Source: Myxococcus eversor
Lineage (GTDB): Bacteria; Myxococcota; Myxococcia; Myxococcales; Myxococcaceae
Reading direction: 5' to 3'
Assembly (NCBI RefSeq): GCF_010894455.1
Contig: NZ_JAAIXY010000001.1
Coordinates: 62,001-126,000, forward strand
DNA: 64,000 nucleotides
In this document: in pieces, positions 41,424-49,839 of the stretch
Layout: the number at the start of each line of letters is the position of its first letter
Position numbering within the stretch: the first letter of the stretch is position 1
Translations under genes and position numbers: made by a program
Notes under the pieces: generated by a model
What the model saw: only the letters and a program-made list of their open reading frames with translations
What the model was told of the DNA's origin: nothing
Database searches by the model: none

Positions 41424-42848
41424 ATGGGGATGGAAGGCCGGTCGGTGCCGGAGGTGGACCAGGCTGCGCTCGCTCCGACGGGACCGCCCGTCCAGGTCGA
41501 CACGGTCGCCGTCGACAAACCGTCTGTCGGGGGGCGTCTGCTCGCGACGCTGGGGAGCCGGCACGTCCGGCTGTTCCTGGCGCTCATCTGGGGCGTGCTG
41601 CTGTTCGTGGCCTTCCAGCCCGGACTGATGTCGGCGGACTCGCTCAGCATGCTGTGGCAGGGCCGGACCGGGGAGTACACGGACTGGCATTCGCCCTTCT
41701 ACGCCTTCTTGTTGGGCAAGGCCTTCCTGCTGACGGGCTCGACGTGGCCGGTGATGGCCTTCCAGCTCCTGGGGCTGGCGCTGGGGCCGGTGGTGTTGCT
41801 CGGAGGTGTCTCGGGGCGTCGCGGGCTGGCCGCGCTCGCGTTGCTGGGCGTGTACTGGGTCCTTCCCAGCACCTGGGCGGTGGGGGTGACGCTCTGGAAG
41901 GACGTGTTCAACGCGGTGGCCCTGCTCTGGACGGTGGTGTTGCTCACGCGGGGACGACCGGGATGGGCCTTCGCGTGCCTCGTCGCCGCGACGCTGACGC
42001 GGCACAACGCCATCACCGCCAGCATGTTGCTGGTGCCCATGGTGGTGGCGCGCGTGCCCGTGCTGATGAAGGACCGGAGCCGTCCCGTCATCGCGGGTGT
42101 GTTGCTCCTCGCGGTGCTGGCGATAGCACCGGGCTTCATCGAGCGCGCCGCCAGCGTGAGCAAGACATGGATTGGCGGCGCGCTGCTGGTGTTCGACGTG
42201 GCGGGCGTCTATGCGCGCGAGCCGGCGGCGATGGAGGGCTCGCCGCTCGTGGCGCGGTGGAAGTGGGACGCGGCCAAGCTGGGCTACCTCTATGACCCGC
42301 GCGCGGTGTCGCCGATTCTGTGGGGAGACCCGGCGCGGGGCGCCATCTCTACCGAAGAGCTCCTCGCGGCGAAGGAGCCCCTGACGCGGGAGTGGCTCCG
42401 CGTCGTGCGCGCCTACCCGGGGGCCTATCTGCGGCATCGGTGGGCGTCGTATGTCGCGAACCTGGGCCTGGAGGGCTTGTCCGACTCCTACTATCAGGAC
42501 AACGGGAGCTACCACCGGCAGATCGACCCGAACGAGCTGGGCCTGAAGCTGCGAAAGCACACCGCGGTCCACCGGGGCTTCGTGGCCATGCGAGAGGCCT
42601 GGTCCAATGCCATCGCCCGTGGAGGGCCGTGGCTGGTGCTCGCGGTCGTGCTGGCCGGCGTGGGCTGGAGACGTCGCGCGCGGGATGGCGGACTGATGTT
42701 CTGCGTGGCCGCTTCCGGAGTCACCTACGCGCTGGCGTACCTCCCCGTGAGCGTGAGCGCCGAGTACCGCTTCTATTACTGGACCGCCATCTCCGTGTTC
42801 GCCGCCGCGGCGCTGTGGCTGGCTCGGCCCCCGTCGCGCACGGCGTAG
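41424..42848 (+). CDS. Multi-pass membrane protein, glycosyltransferase-C-like
   Basis: A 474-residue protein. After a ~45-residue soluble N-terminus there are about nine to eleven hydrophobic segments (LFLALIWGVLLFVAFQPG, VMAFQLLGLALGPVVLLGG, AALALLGVYWVLPSTWAV, VIAGVLLLAVLAIAPGF and others). Between TM1 and TM2 lies an acidic loop (MSADSLSMLWQGRTGEYTDW) and later a Trp/His motif (ATLTRHNAI), as in polytopic lipid-linked glycosyltransferases. A C-terminal pair of TMs ends it. Family assignment is uncertain; the fold resembles envelope-glycan enzymes. It is divergent from unknown small genes. Confidence 0.7.
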   Translation: MGMEGRSVPEVDQAALAPTGPPVQVDTVAVDKPSVGGRLLATLGSRHVRLFLALIWGVLLFVAFQPGLMSADSLSMLWQGRTGEYTDWHSPFYAFLLGKAFLLTGSTWPVMAFQLLGLALGPVVLLGGVSGRRGLAALALLGVYWVLPSTWAVGVTLWKDVFNAVALLWTVVLLTRGRPGWAFACLVAATLTRHNAITASMLLVPMVVARVPVLMKDRSRPVIAGVLLLAVLAIAPGFIERAASVSKTWIGGALLVFDVAGVYAREPAAMEGSPLVARWKWDAAKLGYLYDPRAVSPILWGDPARGAISTEELLAAKEPLTREWLRVVRAYPGAYLRHRWASYVANLGLEGLSDSYYQDNGSYHRQIDPNELGLKLRKHTAVHRGFVAMREAWSNAIARGGPWLVLAVVLAGVGWRRRARDGGLMFCVAASGVTYALAYLPVSVSAEYRFYYWTAISVFAAAALWLARPPSRTA

Positions 42849-43009
42849 CGTTGTGTACGCCGTGTGTGGCGCATCGGGTCAGCCCTCCGAGGAGGCGTGT
42901 GACTCGGGGTGTGGCTCCGTGCGGGCAGGGGTGGCCCGGGTGAATAGACGGGAGGGGGCCCCGTCAGACTGTACAGAACGCGGCGCAACCCGCTGCGAAG
43001 GAGGTCGTC

Positions 43010-43444
43010 ATGTACAGCAAGCTGAAGCGAGTCTTGGTGGTGTGCTCCCTCACGGTGGCTTCTCCTGTCCTCGCGCAGTCGGTGCATGGTGCCTCCCCCG
43101 TCACGACCTCGGGCGTCACCGAGTGGGTTCGCGACCAGCGCATCGAATCGCGCTCCAGCGCGGAGCGGGCGCGGCTGGAGCGTGAGCGGGCCGAGCGCGA
43201 GCGGCAGGCCCGGCTGGAGCGCGAGCGGCAGGCGCGGTTGGAACGGGAGCGGCAGGCCCGGCTGGAGCGCGAGCGGCAGGCGCGGGTGGAGCGTGAGCGC
43301 ATCGAGCGTGAGCGTCTGGCGCGGATGGAGCGTGAGCGGGCGGAGCGCGAGCGGCAGGCTCGGGTGGAGCGGGAGCGTCGTGAGCGGGCGGAGTGCGCGC
43401 GCTACGGGCATGCGCGCTGCGACACGTACTCCCGGCATGGTTAG
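43010..43444 (+). CDS. Exported single-alpha-helix (Glu/Arg repeat) protein
   Basis: An excellent ribosome-binding site (AAGGAGGT) precedes ATG 43010. The 144-residue protein has a signal peptide (LVVCSLTVASPVLAQ). From about residue 50 to 130 it is almost only Glu, Arg, Gln, Ala and Leu in an 8-residue repeat (RLERERQA), i-to-i+4 opposite charges, so it should form one long stable solvent-exposed helix rather than a coiled coil. Two Cys near the end (ECARYGHARC) are flanked by charged residues. No enzymatic motif. Probably a periplasmic spacer or structural rod. Confidence 0.75.
   Translation: MYSKLKRVLVVCSLTVASPVLAQSVHGASPVTTSGVTEWVRDQRIESRSSAERARLERERAERERQARLERERQARLERERQARLERERQARVERERIERERLARMERERAERERQARVERERRERAECARYGHARCDTYSRHG
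43209..43302 (+). repeat. 24-bp tandem repeat encoding RLERERQA
   Basis: About four near-identical units (CGGCTGGAGCGCGAGCGGCAG-type) inside the single-helix protein gene. Recent expansion or contraction by slippage would change helix length in 8-residue steps without frameshift. Confidence 0.7.
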
Positions 43445-43464
43445 GCGGCACCGCGTCATGAAGA

Positions 43465-43491
43465 CCGGGGGCTGAAGTCGACAGCCCTCGG
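43465..43491 (+). terminator. Hairpin after the single-helix protein gene
   Basis: CCGGGGGCTG (43465-43474) pairs with CAGCCCTCGG (43482-43491), nine of ten bases, 7-base loop, followed by TTGACGC. Confidence 0.6.
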
Positions 43492-43526
43492 TTGACGCAC
43501 GCAGGCCGTGGGCGTCTGCTGGATGG

Positions 43527-44849
43527 ATGTCAGATTCTGCTTCTTCCGCGCCCGCGCACGTCGCCGATGCCCGCCCGGTGGATGCCACCGAGCGGGTGAC
43601 GCTGCTGGATGCGCTGCGTGGTTTCGCGCTGTGCGGCGTCTTCGTTTCCAACAGCGTGTCCTGGTTCAGCGGCAGGGTGATGATGCCGCGAGAGCAGGCC
43701 CAGGCCCTCGCGGCACCCCTCTTCGAGACGGTGGTCTCGGGCCTGTACCAGTTCTTCGTGAACCAGAAGTTCGTGACGTTGTTCTCGTTCCTCTTCGGGC
43801 TGGGCTTCAGCATCCAGCTCGCCCGTGCGGAGGCGCGAGGCTCCTCGATTGTCCGGCTCTACGCGCGGCGCCTGCTGGTGCTGCTGGCGATAGGGCTGAC
43901 CCACCAGTACGCCATCTGGTCCGGAGACATCCTCCACACCTACGCGATGGTGGGCTTCGCGCTGCTGTTGTTCCGGAGCCGCTCGAACACGACGGTGCTC
44001 ATCTGGGCGGTGGCGATGATGGCGGTGGTTCCGCTGGTGATTCCGGCGCTGGAGCGCTTCATCCCCGTCTGGCTGCACGGCGCGGAGGCCGCGGGGGAGG
44101 CGGCGAAGGCGACCCGGGCCCTGGAGACGGCGTCTCGCGCGCGGCTGTTCGAGGCGCTCTCCAGCGACTCGTTCTGGACGGCGCTCACGGGGATGGCTCG
44201 CTTCAACACCGAGTCGTTCCTGCGCATCAACCGGCTCGTCTGGATGAGCCTCGTCCTGGGGCGGTTCCTGTTCGGCTTGCTGGCGGGCCGCCTCCTGTTG
44301 CTCCAGGACATCGAAGGCAACCGTCGCCTGCACCAGCGGCTGCTGTTCTGGGGGCTGTTCCTGGGGGTGATTGGCAACGGGCTGGGGTTGGTCGTGTGGC
44401 GGTTGCGCGCGATGGGGATGGGGGACCTCATCGACCGTGACTGGATGATGGTGCTGACCGTGGTGCAGGAGCTGGGCTGCCTGGCGCTGGGCGGGGCCTA
44501 CGTCGCCCTGTTCGCGCTGCTGTCCCGGCGAGGCTGGGTGCAGCGCGTCTTCAACGTGCTGATGCCCGTGGGGCGGATGGCGCTCTCGAACTACCTGCTG
44601 CAGTCCGTGGTGAGTGTCTGGCTCTACAACGGATGGGGGCTGGGGCTCATCGGGAAGGTGCCTCCGTCGACGAGCATCTTCCTGGCCCTGGGCATCTTCG
44701 CCGTGCAGATAGTCCTCAGCCACTTGTGGATGGCCCGCTTCCGCTTCGGTCCCGCCGAGTGGCTGTGGCGCTCGCTCACCTATGGCAAGGCCCAGCCCAT
44801 GCGACTGCCGACGAGCCCCGGTGAGGTCGGAGCCGCGCCCTCCTCGTGA
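43527..44849 (+). CDS. DUF418 multi-pass membrane protein
   Basis: A 440-residue protein starting at ATG 43527. The N-terminus (VTLLDALRGFALCGVFVSN) is the typical opening of the YeiB/DUF418 group, followed by 9-11 transmembrane segments (LFSFLFGLGFSIQLARAE; LLVLLAIGLTHQYAIW; LLFWGLFLGVIGNGLGL). The C-terminal region holds the DUF418 motif (VGRMALSNYLLQSVVSVWLYNGW and LWMARFRFGPAEWLWRSLTYG). It may be a transporter or acyltransferase-like protein of the inner membrane; the family has no confirmed reaction. It follows a hairpin and precedes a PQQ-like lipoprotein. Confidence 0.85.
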   Translation: MSDSASSAPAHVADARPVDATERVTLLDALRGFALCGVFVSNSVSWFSGRVMMPREQAQALAAPLFETVVSGLYQFFVNQKFVTLFSFLFGLGFSIQLARAEARGSSIVRLYARRLLVLLAIGLTHQYAIWSGDILHTYAMVGFALLLFRSRSNTTVLIWAVAMMAVVPLVIPALERFIPVWLHGAEAAGEAAKATRALETASRARLFEALSSDSFWTALTGMARFNTESFLRINRLVWMSLVLGRFLFGLLAGRLLLLQDIEGNRRLHQRLLFWGLFLGVIGNGLGLVVWRLRAMGMGDLIDRDWMMVLTVVQELGCLALGGAYVALFALLSRRGWVQRVFNVLMPVGRMALSNYLLQSVVSVWLYNGWGLGLIGKVPPSTSIFLALGIFAVQIVLSHLWMARFRFGPAEWLWRSLTYGKAQPMRLPTSPGEVGAAPSS

Positions 44850-44925
44850 GAAGGGCGGGGTGACGCGAGATACTTTCCTGGCGTGTCCGGGAGCTTCCGG
44901 TGCGCCCTGACGTGGAGGTCGTGTC

Positions 44926-46491
44926 ATGACGCTGCGAACGCGAGGCGTGGTGCTGCTGCTGTCCGCCGTGGGGCTGGGCGCATGTGGAGGCTCGACGGAG
45001 GAGCCCTCCTCGCTCCCCCCCGAGTCGTCTGGAGTCATTGCGTCCGCCGTGGTGCCACCCTGCACGGGCACCAATGCGTGGGCCACGATGGGACACGATG
45101 GACGCCGCTCCTTCACCTCGGATGGCTGCGCGTGGCATCCGCTGACCAAGCTCTGGGAGTTCGCGCCCACCGCGGGAGCCGGGCGTTCCGTGCAAGGCGT
45201 GGAGCGGGCGGTGGCGGACACCGACGGCGTCTATCTGGCGTGGAACTCCAATCCCAACTACGTCGGCTCGGGTGGAAGCCCCGCCCTGGAGAAGATCGCC
45301 CCGGCCACGGGCGCCAGCGTGTGGAGCGTCGACCGGCAGCTCAATGACAACCGGGGACATTGGCCCTCCTTCTTCGCATACGAGAAGCTCGTGGGCGGCG
45401 GTGTCTACGAGGCGCGTGACGGAGTCGTCCGCAACGACGACGGCATCCGGACCTGGAGCAAGCAGTTCGGCGCCAACTACTACTCGGGCGGCACCACTCC
45501 CTATGCGGAGTACGAGCAGGCGAACAACGACAGCTGGGGCCAGTCGCTGTCGGACGGCACGCGCCTGTGGGTCTACAACCAGCTTCACTACCATGGCCCC
45601 AAGCTGGGCCTGCGCTCGTTCGACAAGCGCGGCAACCTCCTGCTGGAGCTGAACACCTACGGGTACTACGGCGGCACGCGAGTCTTCCCCCAGCACCAGT
45701 GGGACACCGCGGAAGACCGCCTGGGCTCCATCGCCACGGACAACGGCTTCATCTACCTGGCGGCCATCTACAACTTCCAGTGCTCGACGAACTGCTCGGC
45801 GACCGAGCCGCGTCCCTTCGCGTCGGGTCTGTTCGGTTGGGACCTCGCCACCGGGACACCTCGTTGGCCTCGTGTCGCGCTGGAGCCCGCGAGCAACATC
45901 AGCGTGGCCGGCAATCGCATCTACCTGCTGGAGCGGGACCTGGCCACCGGCACGGTGACGTTCAACATCCGCAATGCCGGTTACAACGGCGCCAGTCTCT
46001 TCCGCTCCCCGCCGTTTCCCAGCTCGCAAATCACCGGGTATCAGGCACCCGTGCTGGTGGGCGGCCGAGCCATCATCGCGGTGCAGGAGAGCTCCGGTCC
46101 CAACGCGGGCACCGTGCTCTATTCCTTCGACGCCCTCTCGGGTGGCACGCCGCTGACGGCGGCGCTTCCGGGGGTCTACGATGTCATCGTCCCGTACTAC
46201 GGAAGAGACCTCCTGGATTTTTCCACCACGCCCTTCGCGGGCAAGCGCAGCACGTCCATCGCCGCCGCGTCGGGGACGAAGGACGCATCGGGAGCGAGCG
46301 TCCCCACGCTGGTCATCACCTCGCGCACGGGGCTGCACGTCGTCGCCGTCTCGACACTCGCGACGCTGTGGATCGCGACCAAGCTGGCGTTGGTGGGGAC
46401 CGCGGACGGGGGTTCACTCAGGGACCCTGTCATCGTGAAGGACCGGGTCTATGTGGTGGACCGGAACAAGGTATACGCCCTGGGGCTGTAG
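44926..46491 (+). CDS. PQQ-like beta-propeller lipoprotein
   Basis: A 521-residue protein beginning with a lipoprotein signal (LLSAVGLGACGG). After a Ser/Pro-rich linker come propeller blades with the PQQ-enzyme-repeat style (LAWNSNPNYVGSG, PALEKIAPATGASVWSV, DRLGSIATDNGFIYLAAIY, FGWDLATGTPRWPR, VYVVDRNKVYALGL). I see no PQQ-binding tryptophan docking motif or dehydrogenase catalytic Asp/Glu, so it is probably a structural or binding propeller on the outer membrane. It is followed by a periplasmic protein with an EPAPA tail (46527). Confidence 0.8.
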   Translation: MTLRTRGVVLLLSAVGLGACGGSTEEPSSLPPESSGVIASAVVPPCTGTNAWATMGHDGRRSFTSDGCAWHPLTKLWEFAPTAGAGRSVQGVERAVADTDGVYLAWNSNPNYVGSGGSPALEKIAPATGASVWSVDRQLNDNRGHWPSFFAYEKLVGGGVYEARDGVVRNDDGIRTWSKQFGANYYSGGTTPYAEYEQANNDSWGQSLSDGTRLWVYNQLHYHGPKLGLRSFDKRGNLLLELNTYGYYGGTRVFPQHQWDTAEDRLGSIATDNGFIYLAAIYNFQCSTNCSATEPRPFASGLFGWDLATGTPRWPRVALEPASNISVAGNRIYLLERDLATGTVTFNIRNAGYNGASLFRSPPFPSSQITGYQAPVLVGGRAIIAVQESSGPNAGTVLYSFDALSGGTPLTAALPGVYDVIVPYYGRDLLDFSTTPFAGKRSTSIAAASGTKDASGASVPTLVITSRTGLHVVAVSTLATLWIATKLALVGTADGGSLRDPVIVKDRVYVVDRNKVYALGL

Positions 46492-46526
46492 CCGAGGCGC
46501 TGTCGCCCGGCTGGATGAGAGGAAGC

Positions 46527-47555
46527 ATGATGCGACGGTGGGTGTTGCTGGCGTTCTGTGTCTCCACGCGCGTGTGGGCGCAGGACTATCGCGCTTGCAA
46601 GGAGCTGTTCGTGTCCCCGCTGGCGGTGAAGGTGGGGACGACGAACCCCGGTGGCTCGTCCTGGGACGAAGGTTCCGCGGCGGACCCGGAGCTGTCCGCG
46701 ATGGCCGTCGACGTCGAAGGTGCCTCACCCGTCGTCATCGGCCCGAAGCAGGAGGACACCGGCAGCCTGCGGTGGAACAGCCTCTTCCTCGAAGAGACGC
46801 GCTCGGGAGCCTGGCTCCCGGTGGGAGTGGGAGGCTCGCTGAGCCTGCTGCTCACCGACGCGGACGAAGGCATGTCGGACTTCATCGGCGCCTTCGCCGT
46901 CACGGTTCCGGAGTCGCTCGCGAGCACGGGCACGGCGTTCCTCTCCGTTCCTTCCAGCGGCGCGCCGCAGGTGCCGCTCGCGCTGCGCATCTCCGCGTCG
47001 GATGGCAAGCGACCGTGCGCGGGGCTGGAGAAGGTGGGCCCGGCCCGCTACGAGCTCCCCGCTCCCTCCTTCACCGCGCGGGTGGATTCAGCCCTGCTGG
47101 AGAAGCTCCGCGCGGCCCAGCGCTGCAAGGCGGGGAGCACCCAGGCCGAGTGCAAGGCGGAGGGCTATGAGGTGCTCTACACGCAGGAGCTGCTCAAGGA
47201 CACCTGGGTGACGGTGGTGTCCACCGGGCCGTTCGAGGGTGGCGCGGGCAAGGTCTTCGCGGTGGCGCTCGGCATCGAGCCCGCGCGTCGCCAGGTGGCA
47301 CACGTGGGGCGTTGCGACGCGTTGAAGAAGGCGCCCTCCCTGGGAGAAGCGCTGCTCTGTCGGCAGGGCACCAAGGGGACGCTCATCATCGTGGAGAAGG
47401 GCAAGGCCCGGACGCGGCCCGCCACGGCTCGTGAGCTGGAGGCGTTGAAGGACGCCGAGCCCGCGCCTGTCGAGCCCGCGCCCGCCGAGCCCGCGCCCGC
47501 CGAGCCCGCGCCCGCCGAGCCCGCGCCCGCCGAGCCCGCGGCTCCCGCTCCTTGA
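46527..47555 (+). CDS. Exported protein of unknown function with Glu-Pro-Ala-Pro-Ala tail
   Basis: The ATG at 46527 (MMRRWVLLAFCVSTRVWAQ) with GAGAGGA upstream gives a signal peptide. The 342 residues form a Ser/Gly/Asp-rich soluble protein without a family I recognise. The last ~30 residues are a low-complexity EPAPA repeat. Cysteines (CRACKEL, RCDALKKAPSLGEALLCRQG) suggest disulfides. It directly follows the PQQ-like lipoprotein gene (35 bp) in the same orientation, so the two are likely cotranscribed. Confidence 0.75.
   Translation: MMRRWVLLAFCVSTRVWAQDYRACKELFVSPLAVKVGTTNPGGSSWDEGSAADPELSAMAVDVEGASPVVIGPKQEDTGSLRWNSLFLEETRSGAWLPVGVGGSLSLLLTDADEGMSDFIGAFAVTVPESLASTGTAFLSVPSSGAPQVPLALRISASDGKRPCAGLEKVGPARYELPAPSFTARVDSALLEKLRAAQRCKAGSTQAECKAEGYEVLYTQELLKDTWVTVVSTGPFEGGAGKVFAVALGIEPARRQVAHVGRCDALKKAPSLGEALLCRQGTKGTLIIVEKGKARTRPATARELEALKDAEPAPVEPAPAEPAPAEPAPAEPAPAEPAAPAP
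47458..47550 (+). repeat. 15-bp tandem repeat encoding EPAPA
   Basis: About six units of GAGCCCGCGCCCGCC-type form the C-terminal tail of the exported protein. The unit is three bases times five, so slippage keeps frame. Confidence 0.75.
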
Positions 47556-47578
47556 GGTTGTCCTGGCCAGACGAGGCA

Positions 47579-47599
47579 ACCGGAGCGCAAGGCTCCGGT
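47579..47599. terminator. Bidirectional hairpin between convergent genes
   Basis: ACCGGAGC (47579-47586), GCAAG loop, GCTCCGGT (47592-47599), a perfect 8-bp stem between the plus-strand gene ending at 47555 and the LysE-family gene. Confidence 0.65.
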
Positions 47600-47614
47600 C
47601 GTCGACGCCGGGAG

Positions 47615-48241
47615 TCAGGCTTGCGGTCTCATCGTCGCGAGCACCGCGCCGATGCCGATGAGCGCGAGGCCTGACAGTCGTTCACGCCAGACCAGGGCAC
47701 GGGGTGAGCTGGAGACGCGACCTCCAGCCACGCCCAACCCCGCGTAGACGGCGAGCACCGGCACCTCCACGACGATGCAGGAGATTCCGTAGACGGTGAA
47801 CTGCAAGCCCGCGTGGGGGCCCGGGTGGATGAACTGCGGGAGCAGTGAGCCGAAGAACAGGATGGACTTGGGGTTGGCGAGCTGCTTCGCGAAGCCCTGC
47901 ACGAAGGCCCCGCGCCACAGGGGCGGCTTCGGACGCTGCTCCAGCGACAAGGTGTGCTTCGCGGAGAGCAGCGTCCTCACGCCCAGGTAGACGAGGTAGG
48001 CCGCGCCCGCATAGCGGATGCCGTAGAACGCGAAGGGCGACGCGGCCAGCGCCGCGCCAAGGCCCGCGACGGAGATGAGGAAGTACACGGCGTTGCCGGC
48101 CTGGATGCCCAACGCGGCGCTCATCCCGGTGCGAAACCCCCGCGACATCGCTTGGGAGACCACCAGCAACACGGCGGGGCCCGGGGTGATGGCGAAGAGG
48201 GTGATGGTCAGGGTGAACGTTGCCCAGAGGGTAAGGTCCAT
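47615..48241 (-). CDS. LysE/RhtB-family amino-acid exporter
   Basis: I start at ATG 48241-48239 (MDLTLWATFTLTI), a normal family start; 48286 would add a charged tail. The 208 residues have six membrane segments with family markers: ITPGPAVLLVVSQAMSRGFRTGM (N-terminal loop), VYLGVRTLLSAKH, GFAKQLANPKSILFFGSLLPQF, and VYAGLGVAGG. LysE/RhtB proteins export basic or neutral amino acids and small derivatives by secondary transport. Substrate is not predictable. It is divergent from the GFA gene over 251 bp. Confidence 0.9.
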   Translation of the reverse strand: MDLTLWATFTLTITLFAITPGPAVLLVVSQAMSRGFRTGMSAALGIQAGNAVYFLISVAGLGAALAASPFAFYGIRYAGAAYLVYLGVRTLLSAKHTLSLEQRPKPPLWRGAFVQGFAKQLANPKSILFFGSLLPQFIHPGPHAGLQFTVYGISCIVVEVPVLAVYAGLGVAGGRVSSSPRALVWRERLSGLALIGIGAVLATMRPQA

Positions 48242-48492
48242 GGCGTGGCGGCGTGGCCGGAAAGGGCTCCGGACCGGACGCGGCACCCTAGGGACGCGGA
48301 GCGCTCACTTCAAATGACGCGTGCGCGACGTCTGCCCCCGGGGGCCACCTCGCCGCTGGAATGGCGACGTTTCGAGGACTGTCACCCGCGGAGGCCGTGG
48401 AGCTCCCTGGCGCAAACCAGGCGTTGCATCAGGCCTCGCTCGTGGTCTGCTCGGCCTCAGGATGGGGCCGGGGCTGATGAGGAGCGTCACAC

Positions 48493-48921
48493 GTGAAGAA
48501 GACGTACGTTGGAAGCTGTCACTGCGGGGCGGTCCGCTACGAAGCGGACGTCGACCTGAGCCAGGGCACCTACAAGTGCAACTGCTCCATCTGCACCAAG
48601 GCGCGGCTGTGGCACGCCGTCATCGGTCCCGAGGACTTCCGCCTCCTGTCCGGTGAGGCCGAACTCACCGAGTACCAGTTCCACACCAAGCAGCTCCATC
48701 ACCTGTTCTGCAAGCACTGTGGCGTGCACTCCTTTGGCTGGGGTGACGACACGGACCTGGGGAAGTTCTACACCATCAAGGTCAACTGCCTCGACGACGT
48801 GGACCTCGACGAGCTGGCGCGCGCACCCCTCACCTACGTCAACGGACGGGAAGGGCGACGGCTTCAAGAAACAGCCGGCCGAAGTCCCGCACCGCTGAAC
48901 CCGTCGACACGAACAGGATGA
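48493..48921 (+). CDS. GFA-family zinc protein, probably frameshifted at the 3' end
   Basis: The family is the glutathione-dependent formaldehyde-activating (GFA/CENP-V) fold. Zinc ligands are all present: CxC at C9/C11, CxCxxC at C29/C31/C34, CxxC at C73/C76. Members with this core act on small toxic carbonyls or are of unknown substrate. GTG at 48493 starts it. The last ~25 residues read GREGRRLQETAGRSPAPLNP..., unlike the family. One base shift at about 48845-48850 would give GKGDGFKKQPAEVPHR and a stop at 48896-48898, which matches the normal GFA ending. This indicates a frameshift (real or sequencing). The downstream methyltransferase start overlaps the present stop by ATGA. Confidence 0.8.
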   Translation: MKKTYVGSCHCGAVRYEADVDLSQGTYKCNCSICTKARLWHAVIGPEDFRLLSGEAELTEYQFHTKQLHHLFCKHCGVHSFGWGDDTDLGKFYTIKVNCLDDVDLDELARAPLTYVNGREGRRLQETAGRSPAPLNPSTRTG

Positions 48922-49667
48922 TGCCCATGAAGCTCTACGACGAACTGGCCGAGTGGTGGCCCCTGGTCTCTTCCCCGAGCGACTACGCGGAGGAGGCATC
49001 CGAGTATCGCCGCCTGCTGCTCGCGGGCGCGACGGGCCCGCTGGTGACGCTGCTGGAGCTGGGCAGCGGGGGTGGCAACAACGCCAGCTTCCTCAAGCGG
49101 GACTTCCAGCTCACGCTGGTGGAGCCCTCGGAGGGCATGCGCAAGCACAGCCGCGAGCTGAATCCCGAGTGCGAGCACCTGCCCGGTGACATGCGCACCG
49201 TGCGTCTGGGCCGCGAGTTCGACGCCGTGTTCATCCATGACGCCGTCGAGTACATGACCACGGAGGAGGACCTGCGCGCGGCGCTGGAGACGGCGGCCAT
49301 TCACCTGCGCCCGGGTGGCGTCGTCCTGGTGGCTCCGGACGCGACGCAAGAGAGCTTCGAGCCGGGGTCGATGACGGAAGGGGGCGACGAGCCCGAGGTG
49401 CCTGGGCAGGGCTCGCGCTCGCTGCGCTACCTCATGTGGACGTTGCCGACGAAGCCGGGGAGCGCGACCTCGGAGACCCACTTCGCGATGCTGCTGAAGG
49501 AGCGTGACGGCAGCATCCGCTCCGTCCACGACGTGCACCTGCATGGCCTCTTCTCGAGGGCGACGTGGCTGCGCCTCTTCGACGAACTGGGCCTCGATGC
49601 CCGCCTGGAGACGCGCACCCTGGAGGGGACGCCGTACGACACCTTCGTCGCCGTCAAGCGTCGCTAG
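48918..49667 (+). CDS. SAM-dependent class I methyltransferase
   Basis: A 249-residue enzyme; the ATG at 48927 (MKLYDELAEWW) has AGGA at a better distance than 48918, so the true start is uncertain by three codons. Motif I LLELGSGGGNNASFLK (~residue 46), the acidic motif LVEPSEGM, and the post-I segment DAVFIHDAVEYM identify the fold. There is no signal peptide or DNA-binding part. Substrate unknown. It may be coupled to the preceding GFA gene. Confidence 0.85.
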   Translation: MMPMKLYDELAEWWPLVSSPSDYAEEASEYRRLLLAGATGPLVTLLELGSGGGNNASFLKRDFQLTLVEPSEGMRKHSRELNPECEHLPGDMRTVRLGREFDAVFIHDAVEYMTTEEDLRAALETAAIHLRPGGVVLVAPDATQESFEPGSMTEGGDEPEVPGQGSRSLRYLMWTLPTKPGSATSETHFAMLLKERDGSIRSVHDVHLHGLFSRATWLRLFDELGLDARLETRTLEGTPYDTFVAVKRR

Positions 49668-49839
49668 CCGATCCACACCCGGGGGACGTCCCTGAAGCCG
49701 GCGGATCCACCGCGGGTGATAAATGGCTGAGACAAGGCACTGAAATCACGGGGAAGTGAAACCTTCTCGCAACCTTGAACTCCCCGGTGGCGATAATCCC
49801 GAAGCGCGTTGTCCGCGCTCTCCATCGGGATCCCCCACC

